Under the pieces are notes generated by a model. That model was not told the DNA's origin, made no database searches, and saw nothing but the letters and a program-made list of their open reading frames with translations. 52,287 nucleotides of DNA from Betaproteobacteria bacterium (GTDB taxonomy: Bacteria > Pseudomonadota > Gammaproteobacteria > Burkholderiales > SG8-41), in the NCBI GenBank assembly GCA_029863175.1, contig JAOTVX010000024.1:1-52287 (forward strand). The letters run 5' to 3'. The translations under genes were made by a program, and so were the position numbers. Numbering within the stretch: the first letter of the stretch is position 1; the number at the start of each line of letters is the position of its first letter. Below are positions 39,627-47,968 of this stretch, in pieces.

Positions 39627-41461
39627 GACACGGCCTTCCTGATCGGGACCACGGTGCGTGCCCTTGCATGCTGCGAGATCTGGTCCACGATGGAGCGCGC
39701 GGTGATCGGCGTGCCGTCGTAGTGCAGTATCGAGATGAGACGCGCGGGGTTCACCTTGGCTTCGTTGATGAGCAGCGTCTTCAGCTGCGCGTCGCGGTTC
39801 TGTTCGACGACGAAGACCCACGGATGCGATGCCACGAAATCCGCGATCTCGTCCTGAAACGGGAAACCGCGCACCCGGAGCGCGTTGACGTGAATGCCGC
39901 GTTCGGACAGCACGTCGAGCGCTTCCTGCATGGGCGAGCTCGTGGAGCCGTAGTAGATGGCGCCGAAACGGGCCGGCTTGGCCGCCGGCGTGAGCAGCGG
40001 TTTGGGGACCAGCGTCTTGGCCGTCTCGAACTTGCGCGCCAGGCGCTGCATATTGTCGATATAGTCCGGTCCGGTTTCGCTATAGCGGGCGTAGCGGTCC
40101 TTGGAGGTGCCGCGGGTGAAATAGGCGCCGCGCGTGGGATGCGTTCCCGGCAGGGTCCGGTAGGGAATGCCGTCGCCGTCGACATCGAGATAGCGCCCGA
40201 ACTCCTTCCCGGCCTCGAGTTCGTCGTAGCTCGTGACCTTCCCGCGGTCGTAGGTGCGGGTGTCGTCCCACTGGAAGGGGTCGCACAGCCGCGTATTCAT
40301 GCCGATGTCGAGGTCGGTCATGACGAAGACCGGTGTCTGCAGGCGGTCGGCAAGATCGAAGGCCTGGGCGGTGAGCTCGAAGCACTCGGTGGGATCCTCG
40401 GGGAGAAGCATGATGTGCTTGGTGTCTCCGTGCGAGGCATACGCGCACGAGAGCAGATCGGATTGCTGGGTGCGCGTTGGCATGCCGGTCGACGGCCCGC
40501 CACGCTGCACGTCGATCAGCACCACCGGGATTTCGGCGAAATACGCAAGCCCGATGAATTCCTGCATGAGCGAGATGCCCGGTCCAGACGTGGCCGTGAA
40601 GGCGCGCGCGCCATTCCAGCCGGCACCGATGGCCATGCCGATGGAAGCGAGCTCGTCCTCGGCCTGGATGATGGCGGAACGCTGTTTGCCGGTCGCCGGA
40701 TCGGCCCGGTACTTCTGGCAGTGGCGCGCGAAGGCTTCCGCGAGCGATGACGACGGCGTGATCGGATACCAGGCGCAGACGGTGGCGCCGCCATAGAGCG
40801 CGCCCAGCGCGGCGGCGCTGTTGCCGTCGACGAAAATCCGGTTGCCAACCGCGTTGGCCCGCTGCACCCTGATCCCGATCGGGCAGGAGAAATGCTCGGT
40901 CGCATAGTCGCGCCCGAGCCGCAGCGCCTTGATATTGGACTGGAGCAGCGTTTCCTTTCCCTTGTACTGCTCCGAGAACAGCCGCTCGATCTCACCCGCA
41001 TCGATGTCGAGCAGCGCCGACAGCGCGCCCACGTAGATGATGTTCTTGAACAACTGCCGCTGCCGCGGGTCGCTGTAGGTCGCGTTGCAGATTTCGGTCA
41101 GCGGCACACCGATGAGGTTCACATCGTCGCGGAACTTCGATTTTGGCAGCGGCTTGGAGTTGTCGTAGAACAAATAGCCGCCGGCCTCGATCTCCTTCGC
41201 GTCCTTGTCCCAGGTCTGGGGGTTCATGGCGACCATCAGGTCGACGCCCCCGCGCCGGCCCTGGTAGCCCCGCTCGGTGACCCGCACCTCGTACCAGGTG
41301 GGCAGGCCCTGAATGTTGGAAGGGAAGATGTTGCGCGGCGAGACCGGAACGCCCATGCGCAGAATGGAGCGCGCGAAGAGCTCGTTGGCGCTGGCCGAGC
41401 CCGATCCGTTCACGTTGGCGAACTTGACGACAAAATCGTTGACTGCCTCGACTGGTTTCAT
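39623..41461 (-). CDS. 2-oxoacid:ferredoxin oxidoreductase, fused gamma-alpha subunit (second copy)
   Basis: The protein has 612 residues. The N-terminal gamma domain (NVNGSGSASANELFARSILRMG, GGVDLMVAMNPQTW) is followed by the alpha domain (ALYGGATVCAWYPITPSSSLA, QAEDELASIGMAIGAGWNGA, VVLIDVQRGGPSTGMPT). It is a KorA-type fusion but clearly diverged from the copy at 18523, so the two systems probably act on different substrates or under different conditions. It starts 12 nt after the flavoprotein stop and is coupled to the beta gene. Confidence 0.93.
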   Translation of the reverse strand: MKPVEAVNDFVVKFANVNGSGSASANELFARSILRMGVPVSPRNIFPSNIQGLPTWYEVRVTERGYQGRRGGVDLMVAMNPQTWDKDAKEIEAGGYLFYDNSKPLPKSKFRDDVNLIGVPLTEICNATYSDPRQRQLFKNIIYVGALSALLDIDAGEIERLFSEQYKGKETLLQSNIKALRLGRDYATEHFSCPIGIRVQRANAVGNRIFVDGNSAAALGALYGGATVCAWYPITPSSSLAEAFARHCQKYRADPATGKQRSAIIQAEDELASIGMAIGAGWNGARAFTATSGPGISLMQEFIGLAYFAEIPVVLIDVQRGGPSTGMPTRTQQSDLLSCAYASHGDTKHIMLLPEDPTECFELTAQAFDLADRLQTPVFVMTDLDIGMNTRLCDPFQWDDTRTYDRGKVTSYDELEAGKEFGRYLDVDGDGIPYRTLPGTHPTRGAYFTRGTSKDRYARYSETGPDYIDNMQRLARKFETAKTLVPKPLLTPAAKPARFGAIYYGSTSSPMQEALDVLSERGIHVNALRVRGFPFQDEIADFVASHPWVFVVEQNRDAQLKTLLINEAKVNPARLISILHYDGTPITARSIVDQISQHARARTVVPIRKAVS

Positions 41462-41473
41462 TTCCGGTCTTCC

Positions 41474-43294
41474 TCAAGCCGCCTTGCGCGCCGGGGTGCG
41501 GCATGCCGGGCCGGCGTGCGTCATGTCTAGCAGGAATTTTTGCATGTCCCACGCGCCGGTGGGGCAGCGCTCCGCGCACAGGCTGCAGTGCAGGCAGACA
41601 TCCTCGTCCTTTGCCATGATGCGCCCGGTTTTTAACGCGTCCGAGACGTAAAGATCCTGCGTTGCGTCGGCCGCCGGCGCATTGAGCCGCTTGCGCAGAT
41701 CGGCCTCTTCTCCGTTCTCGGTGAAGGTGATGCAGTCCATGGGGCAGATGTCGACGCAGGCGTCGCACTCGATGCACAGCTTGCCGGTGAAGACCGTCTG
41801 CACGTCGCAGTTGAGGCAGCGCTGCGCCTCGGCGAAGCCGCTCTTCGGGTCGAAGCCGAGCTCGACTTCGACCTTGATGTCCTTCAGCGTGAGCTTCTTG
41901 TCGCGCCAGGGCACCTGGTAGCGATTGGCGAGCGAGATGTCGTTGTCGTAGCTCCACTCGTGGATGCCCATCTTCTGGGACATGAGCGATATCCCGGGCG
42001 CCGGTCGTTCGCGCACGTCCTCGCCGTTGAGCAGCTTGTCGATCGAAATTGCAGCGTCATGACCGTGGGCCACCGCCCAGATGATGTTCTTGGGGCCGAA
42101 CGCGGCGTCGCCGCCGAAAAAGACGTTGGGAACGCTCGCCTGCAGGGTGGCCGTATCGACTTTCGGCATGCCCCACTGGTCGAACTCGATGCCGGCATCG
42201 CGCTCGATCCACGGAAAAGCATTTTCCTGGCCGACGGCGACGAGCACGTCGTCGCACTCGAAATGCTGGTCGGGCTCTCCGGTTGGCACAAGCTTGCGCC
42301 GGCCTTTTGCATCGTACTCCGCGCGCACCTTCTCGAAGGTGATTCCCGTCAGGCGGCCGTTGTCATGGGTGAAGGCCTTGGGCACAAGGTAGTTGAGGAT
42401 GGGGATGTCCTCGTGCATGGCGTCCTCCTTCTCCCATGGCGACGCCTTCATTTCCTCGAAGCCGGAACGGACGATGACCTTCACGTCTTCGCCCCCGAGA
42501 CGGCGGGACGTGCGGCAGCAATCCATCGCCGTGTTGCCGCCGCCCAGCACGATTACGCGTTTGCCGATGCTGGTGACATGGCCAAACGAGACCGAGGAGA
42601 GCCAGTCGATGCCGATGTGAATGTTCGCCGCCGCCTCCTGCCGGCCGGGCACATCCAGATCGCGGCCCCGCGGTGCGCCGCAGCCGACAAATATGGCATC
42701 GTAGCCCTCGGACATCAGTTGCTTCAGGCTGTCGATCTTCGTGCCGCCCCGGAACTCAACACCGAGGCCGAGTATGTAGCCCACTTCCTCGTCGATCACT
42801 TCGAGTGGCAGACGAAAGCGCGGTATCTGAGACCAGATCATGCCGCCGGCACGCGGATCCTGGTCGAACACCGTTACCTGATAGCCCAGTGGCGCAAGAT
42901 CGCGCGCGACGGTGAGCGAGGCAGGACCGGCGCCGATGCAGGCCACGCGCTTGCCGTTCTTGCGCTGCGGCGCCTTGGGCAACCGGTCGCTGATGTCTTC
43001 CTTATGGTCCGCGGCAACGCGCTTCAGTCGGCAGATCGCCACCGGCTCTGCCTTCTCGGTGTTGCGTTCCTCGACGCGCCCGCGCCGGCATGCCGGCTCG
43101 CACGGCCGGTCGCAGGTTCGCCCAAGAATTCCGGGGAAGACGTTCGACCACCAGTTGACCATGTAGGCATCGCCGTAGCGGCCTGCCGCGATCATCCGGA
43201 TGTATTCGGGAACGGGGGTGTGAGCCGGACAGGCCCACTGACAATCGACAACTTTATGAAAATAGTCGGGAACGCCGATATCTGTCGGTTTCAA
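41474..43294 (-). CDS. GltD-like flavoprotein with additional ferredoxin domain (KorC-like)
   Basis: The protein has 606 residues. A TTG start at 43294 is supported by AAGGAG five bases upstream. It has N-terminal Fe-S motifs (DCQWACPAHTPVP, GRTCDRPCEPACRRG), an FAD site GAGPASLTVARDLAPLG and an NAD(P) site GGGNTAMDCCRTSRRLG. It ends with two [4Fe-4S] motifs (CIECDACVDICPMDC and CLHCSLCAERCPTGA). It heads the operon with KorA and KorB homologues. The set resembles the 2-oxoglutarate:NADP oxidoreductase known from aromatic-degrading Azoarcus, whose third subunit transfers electrons to NADP; that assignment is by analogy. Confidence 0.88.
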   Translation of the reverse strand: MKPTDIGVPDYFHKVVDCQWACPAHTPVPEYIRMIAAGRYGDAYMVNWWSNVFPGILGRTCDRPCEPACRRGRVEERNTEKAEPVAICRLKRVAADHKEDISDRLPKAPQRKNGKRVACIGAGPASLTVARDLAPLGYQVTVFDQDPRAGGMIWSQIPRFRLPLEVIDEEVGYILGLGVEFRGGTKIDSLKQLMSEGYDAIFVGCGAPRGRDLDVPGRQEAAANIHIGIDWLSSVSFGHVTSIGKRVIVLGGGNTAMDCCRTSRRLGGEDVKVIVRSGFEEMKASPWEKEDAMHEDIPILNYLVPKAFTHDNGRLTGITFEKVRAEYDAKGRRKLVPTGEPDQHFECDDVLVAVGQENAFPWIERDAGIEFDQWGMPKVDTATLQASVPNVFFGGDAAFGPKNIIWAVAHGHDAAISIDKLLNGEDVRERPAPGISLMSQKMGIHEWSYDNDISLANRYQVPWRDKKLTLKDIKVEVELGFDPKSGFAEAQRCLNCDVQTVFTGKLCIECDACVDICPMDCITFTENGEEADLRKRLNAPAADATQDLYVSDALKTGRIMAKDEDVCLHCSLCAERCPTGAWDMQKFLLDMTHAGPACRTPARKAA

Positions 43295-43622
43295 ACGTAC
43301 TCCTTGCTGCGCTCTTTTTACTTAGCGGCTGTGTCATCAGTTAAATGACAGCGAATGGGCCCGATAAGTTCTCTGAATATTACCTGTAAGTGGCCGTTTT
43401 GAAAAGCTTTCTGACTTGAGTCTGAGGGTGTGACGTCCGTCGCACTCGAAGCGAGAATCGGTGCGGTTTGAGACAGTTATCCGACCGCCGCGGCACGCGC
43501 CAGGCCTGTTAATTGGCGCGCAAGCAACGGCTGCAACCGTATAGAACTTTGAATTTTCGTCGAAGTCTGAATAGTGGCTCTCCGGCCGCAGAATAACCAC
43601 AATTCGCTTAGGGAGAAACCCC
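43295..43622. other. Divergent promoter region, no gene
   Basis: This 328-nt gap lies between the divergent flavoprotein and TerC genes. It contains only the ribosome binding sites (AAGGAG for the minus gene, AGGGAG near 43610 for the plus gene). I looked for a manganese riboswitch (yybP-ykoY), often found ahead of TerC-type genes, and did not see its conserved G-rich loops. Confidence 0.5.
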
Positions 43623-44399
43623 ATGGAATGGCTCCTCGACCCGAATGCCTGGATCGCGCTGGTCACGCTGACGGCACTCGAAATCGTGCTGGGCATCGAT
43701 AACATCATCTTCATCTCGATCCTCGTCGGACGGTTGCCGGAGCACCAGCGTGCGAAAGCGCGCACGATCGGGATCACGCTCGCCATGGTTTCGCGCATCG
43801 GCCTCCTGCTCTCCCTCGCCTGGATGATGACGCTGACCGAGCCATTGTTCAGCCTTTTCGGCCGGGAGATTTCCGGACGTGACCTGATCCTGATCGGAGG
43901 CGGGCTGTTCCTGCTCTGGAAGAGCGTCCACGAGATTCACAACTCGCTCGAGGGCGAGGAGACGGCGACGGACGAGACGGGGCGGCGCCTTGCCGCAGGC
44001 TTTGGCGCGGTCATCGCGCAGATTGCGATTATCGACATCGTGTTTTCGCTCGATTCGGTCATCACGGCGGTGGGCATGGTGGACGAGATCTCGATCATGG
44101 TCATCGCGATCGTGGCGGCCGTAGGCGTCATGCTGGTGGCGGCGCGTCCGATCGGCGAGTTCGTCGACCGCCACCCGACGATCAAGATGCTGGCGTTGTC
44201 GTTCCTGATCCTCGTTGGCGTGGCCCTGATCGGGGAGGGCTGGGACCTTCACATCGCGAAAGGCTACATCTATTTTGCAATGGCTTTCTCGGTGGCGGTC
44301 GAGATGCTCAACATCCGGATGCGCGCGAAAAGACGCAGGCGGGTAGAGCCGCTGCATTTGCGCAAGAGCCTTCGCGAAGAGCGGGAGGAAACCGCCTGA
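43623..44399 (+). CDS. TerC-family membrane protein
   Basis: The protein has 258 residues with seven to eight predicted helices. The family motifs LEIVLGIDNIIFISILV and IDIVFSLDSVITAVGMV carry the conserved acidic residues within membrane helices. The C terminus is short and basic, with no CBS or transporter-associated domain, so it is the short (YgdQ-like) form. TerC relatives are implicated in tellurium resistance and in manganese or calcium export. AGGGAG precedes the ATG by a suitable distance. It converges with the MaoC-type gene 22 nt away. Confidence 0.9.
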   Translation: MEWLLDPNAWIALVTLTALEIVLGIDNIIFISILVGRLPEHQRAKARTIGITLAMVSRIGLLLSLAWMMTLTEPLFSLFGREISGRDLILIGGGLFLLWKSVHEIHNSLEGEETATDETGRRLAAGFGAVIAQIAIIDIVFSLDSVITAVGMVDEISIMVIAIVAAVGVMLVAARPIGEFVDRHPTIKMLALSFLILVGVALIGEGWDLHIAKGYIYFAMAFSVAVEMLNIRMRAKRRRRVEPLHLRKSLREEREETA

Positions 44400-44421
44400 G
44401 CCGTTCGTCGATGCGCTACCG

Positions 44422-45267
44422 TCAGAAGTACGCGGTGGCGCTCATGGTGCATCCGCCGGCCGGGTTCGCCACCCATAGCGCAACCTTGGAGCTGTCCGCC
44501 GTCGGCGCGCCATTCACGGTGAAGCGCTCGAAATGGAAGAGCGGGTGCAAGGCGCGGTATTCCAGCTGGCGCACGGGCCGCGAGTCATTGCGGCGGCACA
44601 GATCGAGTAACAGGACGGTCTGCAACGGGCCGTGGACGATCAGCCCCGGATAACCTTCCTCGTTACGGCAATACTCGATGTCGTAATGGATCCGGTGAGC
44701 GTTGAAGATCAGCGCCGAGAAGCGGAACAGCATGATTTGATCGGCGATGACCTCGCGGCGCCATGCGGCGTCGGCCGGTGCCGGCTTGAGCGGCGGGGGC
44801 GGGTCGCCGGGCCGCGGCGCATCCCGGTAAACGATATCGTGCTCTTCGATCACCGCGGCGCTGCCCGAGGCCGTGATGGTGTGGCGCACGGTGACGAACA
44901 CGAGATTGCCGGTGCGTCCCTGCTTGCTCTCGACCGACACAATTTCCGAATCAAGCCGTGCCGTTTCCCCTACCTTGAGAGGCCGCGCGAACTCGATACG
45001 GCCGCCCGCCCACATCCGCCGTGGCAGTCGTACGGGGGGCAAGAAATCCCCGCGCCGGGGGTGGCCGTCCGATCCTATCTCGGAGGCCGGGCTGGCTTCG
45101 AGAAAATACAGCCAGTGCCAGCCCAGGGGAACCGCATCACCCGCGCGGGGCTCCGGCTCGCGGCGATCGAGCGTTGCGTCCAGCGCCGCGAGCGGCCATG
45201 GCGTGACCACGTCGGTCACGCTGCGTTGGTTTCCAATCCAGTCCTTGAGTTCCGTGCGCTCACTCAC
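44422..45267 (-). CDS. MaoC-type dehydratase (mesaconyl-C4/itaconyl-CoA hydratase-like)
   Basis: The protein has 281 residues with two hotdog repeats. The N-terminal half matches the FAS1-like dehydratase type (PLGWHWLYFLEASPASEIGSDGHP, RRMWAGGRIEFARPL). The C-terminal half carries the hydratase segment FSALIFNAHRIHYDIEYC, with catalytic-type His/Asn, and YPGLIVHGPLQTVLLL. Relatives hydrate mesaconyl-C4-CoA or itaconyl-CoA. It is isolated here, with no pathway partner adjacent. Confidence 0.87.
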   Translation of the reverse strand: MSERTELKDWIGNQRSVTDVVTPWPLAALDATLDRREPEPRAGDAVPLGWHWLYFLEASPASEIGSDGHPRRGDFLPPVRLPRRMWAGGRIEFARPLKVGETARLDSEIVSVESKQGRTGNLVFVTVRHTITASGSAAVIEEHDIVYRDAPRPGDPPPPLKPAPADAAWRREVIADQIMLFRFSALIFNAHRIHYDIEYCRNEEGYPGLIVHGPLQTVLLLDLCRRNDSRPVRQLEYRALHPLFHFERFTVNGAPTADSSKVALWVANPAGGCTMSATAYF

Positions 45268-45423
45268 CGGTATCGTCCTCCCTGTTCAACTGTGACGATG
45301 CGTCCGGGCTTGCCGCTGCGCTGCCAACGATTGGATCATTCGAGACTCGTCATGGTCGCGAGAAGGAAGCCTGCGCGACGCCTATTATGGTCCGAATAGC
45401 GCGAGATCGGCCTGCGGGCTCTT

Positions 45424-45927
45424 ATGCATGGCTTCGACATCATGCCCGACGCCCGGGACCTCGACGAGGCGCCAGTAAGGGAATCGCTCCCGGTCCAGCA
45501 ATGGCAACACAAGCAACATCCCGCTGCCTCTTACGGAAGGGGCGCGGCCATGCAGGCTGCGGAAAAGATTTTTGCAAAGTATCCGCGCTTGGCGCAGCGC
45601 CGCACGAATCAGGCCAAGGTGCTCTCCGGCGGCGAGCGTCGCTTGCTGGAAATCTCGCGTGCGCTCGTGATGGAGCCGGAGGTGCTGCTGGTCGACGAGC
45701 CCTCGATCGGGCTCGAGCCGCGCTTCATCGACATGGTGTTCGAGATTCTCTATGACCTGCAGAACAACGAAGGCAAGACCATCATCATGGTCGAGCAGAA
45801 CGCCAAGAAGGGTCTTGAGTTCGCGGACATCGGCTACGTGCTGGTCGACGGTGTGACCGCCATTGCCGGGCCAGGAAAAGAGTTACTCAAGAATCCGGAA
45901 GTCGGGCGGCTGTTCCTCGGCGGCTGA
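45424..45927 (+). pseudogene. LivF-type ABC transporter ATPase, N-terminally truncated
   Basis: Only the C-terminal half of a branched-chain-amino-acid-type ATPase is present: FAKYPRLAQRRTNQAKVLSGGERR (signature motif), VLLVDEPSIGLEP (Walker B), IIMVEQNAKKGLEFAD and the C-terminal GPGKELLKNPEVGRLFLGG. The Walker A half is absent and the codons upstream of about 45550 lack similarity. No permease or binding protein is adjacent. It is therefore a gene fragment, probably inactive. Confidence 0.8.
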
Positions 45928-46043
45928 GCCGCGCTCCGCGTCAATCAGCCTTTTTGGAATTCCGATTCGGGCCCGTCCCGGAGCCCGCGCGCGGGTGTCG
46001 TGCGGCGCGGCTGAATATCATTGACGCCCCGCGCGCCATTTGA

Positions 46044-46146
46044 GTGACGAGTGACGAGTGATGAGTGATGAGTGATGAGTGATCGGTGATGTGCTGAATT
46101 GTTTGCGTCCGCAGGGTCGTTTGTCCGTCACCCATCACCCATCACC
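46044..46146. repeat. Inverted heptanucleotide arrays between convergent genes
   Basis: The left arm has seven units (GTGACGA x2, GTGATGA x3, GTGATCG, GTGATGT; 46044-46092). The right arm has CGTCACC, CATCACC, CATCACC (46126-46146), the reverse complement of the left word. The right arm includes the stop codon of the Nudix gene (46142-46144). Confidence 0.9.
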
Positions 46147-46681
46147 GCTTCAGGGGTTCGATGGTGCCCATGTGGAACTGAAATTCTCCCCGGCGGCAGT
46201 CGGAGAAGTAGTGCTGGAGAGTATTGCGGACCGTGGCAAAGGCGAGCTGGTCCCAGGGAATCTCCGCCTCGGTGTAGAGCCCGACCTCGAGGGTTTCGGC
46301 GCCCGGGTGCACGCTGGCGTCGAGCAGGCGGGCGCGGAACAGCATATAGACCTGGCCGATGTGCGGGATGTTGTAGACCGCGTAGAGCGGTCCGATTTCG
46401 ACGCGCGCGTTGGCTTCTTCCAGCGTTTCGCGCTCGGCGCCCTGCTCGACGGTTTCCCCTTTCTCCAGGTAGCCTGCGGGCACCGTCCACAGGCCATGGC
46501 GCGGCTCGATCGCCCGCCGGCACAGCAGGACCCGGTCATCCCACTCAACGATGCAGCCCACGACCATGCGCGGGTTCTGGTAGTGAATGACATGGCAAGC
46601 GTCGCAGACGTGGCGTTCAAGCGTATCGCCGGGAGGCACGCGCAGCGCCACCGGGGCGCCGCATTGGCTGCAGAACTTCAT
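46142..46681 (-). CDS. Nudix hydrolase with N-terminal zinc ribbon
   Basis: The protein has 179 residues. A zinc ribbon (CSQCGAPV ... CDACHVIHYQNPRM) precedes the Nudix box (GYLEKGETVEQGAERETLEE followed by AN). The final Gly of the consensus box is Asn here. NudC-like members hydrolyse NADH or ADP-sugar-type dinucleotides, so a nucleotide-pyrophosphatase role is likely. The last residues and stop are encoded at the edge of a heptamer array. Confidence 0.88.
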   Translation of the reverse strand: MKFCSQCGAPVALRVPPGDTLERHVCDACHVIHYQNPRMVVGCIVEWDDRVLLCRRAIEPRHGLWTVPAGYLEKGETVEQGAERETLEEANARVEIGPLYAVYNIPHIGQVYMLFRARLLDASVHPGAETLEVGLYTEAEIPWDQLAFATVRNTLQHYFSDCRRGEFQFHMGTIEPLKR

Positions 46682-46968
46682 GGCTTGGGGATTTTCTTCG
46701 AGTCGTTACTATACGGTAACATCGGGGCCGGGGAAAACCGGACTGCGGAGCGCCTGAAGAATCCGCTTTCATCGACCGCGGGCTGTTCGAGATCGCCTTG
46801 GTGCAGTCGCGCGTAAGCGGCATTGTGAGCGCGGCCGGACCTTCGGTTTTATTTCACCGATGCGGACGGGGATTTTTCATCGCAGGCTCCCGATTATCCG
46901 CTCGTCTGGCTGGTGAAGGCAGGGGCAAGGTGCCGTGGGGCGAGCGCATTCAGCTCAACTAAGACCCC
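46682..46968. other. Spacer with a possible gene remnant
   Basis: About 290 nt without an intact gene. One plus-strand frame near 46835-46920 reads FYFTDADGDFSSQAPDYPL and VWLVKAG, which is protein-like but short and without a start. It may be the relic of a small gene. I could not assign a family. Confidence 0.3.
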
Positions 46969-46996
46969 GTGAGTCGTGAGTGGTGATTCGTGAGTC
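46969..46996. repeat. Heptanucleotide array containing the esterase start codon
   Basis: Four units GTGAGTC, GTGAGTG, GTGATTC, GTGAGTC. The GTG of the fourth unit (46990) is the best start codon for the following secreted esterase. Confidence 0.85.
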
Positions 46997-47946
46997 GACT
47001 CCAATACATTGCTGCGTTTGCGCTGCTCATTGCGACGGGCGCGGGACAGGCGGCGCTCGCACCGGGCGATCACGAGTTTTCGGTCAGGCACGATGGGCTG
47101 CGCCGGACCTATCTCGTCTATGTCCCGCCGCAGACCGCAGCGGGCGGGCGTTTGCCCGTCATTTTGAATTTTCACGGTGGTGGCGGCAACGCCAAGACGC
47201 AGAAATGGTATTCGCGGATGGACGAAACCGCGGCGCGCGAGGGTTTTGTCGCGGTGTACCCGAACGGCACTGGGGGTTTTGCCGGGCGCTTTCTTACCTG
47301 GAACGCAGGTATGTGCTGCGGCTCGGCGGCGGCAAGGCGCGTGGACGATGTCGGTTTTATTCTGGCGGTGCTGGATGATCTTGCCCGGCGAACACGGATC
47401 GACTCGACCCGGGTTTACGCAACGGGTCTCTCGAACGGTTCTATGATGGCCTATCGGCTGGCGGCCGAGGCGTCCGATCGCATTGCTGCCGTGGCGGGCG
47501 TGGCCGGTGCAGTGACACTGCCGCGATTCAAATCGGCGCGTCCCATGCCAGTCATGCACATTCATAGCGTCGACGACGAGCGTGCGCTCTACCGCGGAGG
47601 GCTCGCGCCAGCCTTCCCGTGGACCAATACCCGTGTGTTGCACCCACCGGTCGCGGCCATGCTCGAGAAATGGCTGGCGCACGATGGTTGCCCCGCGAAG
47701 CCAGACATAACGGCAACAGTCAAAGGCCATCCAGGTGCCGCTGATGCCGCACATACGGCAACGCGCTCGACCCATGGGCCATGCCGCGCGGGCACCGAGG
47801 TCGTTTTGTGGAAGCTAACCGGTGCCGGGCACGTCTGGCCCGGCGGGCAGCAGGACTTCCTGCCGTTGCTCCTTGGCAGCGGGACGCGCGTTATCAATGC
47901 TAACAACGAGATGTGGACTTTTTTCGCGCGTTTCCGCCGCGAGTGA
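46990..47946 (+). CDS. Secreted PHB-depolymerase/feruloyl-esterase-like hydrolase
   Basis: The protein has 318 residues from GTG 46990. A signal peptide (about 1-22, ending GAGQA) leads to an alpha/beta hydrolase of the LpqC/CE1 type: ILNFHGGGGNAKTQKW (oxyanion region), YATGLSNGSMMAYRL (nucleophile Ser), a later Asp, and GAGHVWPGG (catalytic His). Expected role: periplasmic or extracellular hydrolysis of polyesters or feruloyl esters. The start has no Shine-Dalgarno sequence and lies in a heptamer repeat. It converges with the next gene, 22 nt apart. Confidence 0.85.
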   Translation: MSRLQYIAAFALLIATGAGQAALAPGDHEFSVRHDGLRRTYLVYVPPQTAAGGRLPVILNFHGGGGNAKTQKWYSRMDETAAREGFVAVYPNGTGGFAGRFLTWNAGMCCGSAAARRVDDVGFILAVLDDLARRTRIDSTRVYATGLSNGSMMAYRLAAEASDRIAAVAGVAGAVTLPRFKSARPMPVMHIHSVDDERALYRGGLAPAFPWTNTRVLHPPVAAMLEKWLAHDGCPAKPDITATVKGHPGAADAAHTATRSTHGPCRAGTEVVLWKLTGAGHVWPGGQQDFLPLLLGSGTRVINANNEMWTFFARFRRE

Positions 47947-47968
47947 TCAAGATCCGAGCACGAGGTCG

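Noticed and set aside
43440..43622. Manganese (yybP-ykoY) riboswitch ahead of the TerC gene
   Set aside because: The conserved G-rich internal loops and the stem layout were not found.
45268..45423. Possible remnant of a hydrolase upstream of the LivF fragment
   Set aside because: Short peptide fragments only; no consistent frame or motif to support a call.
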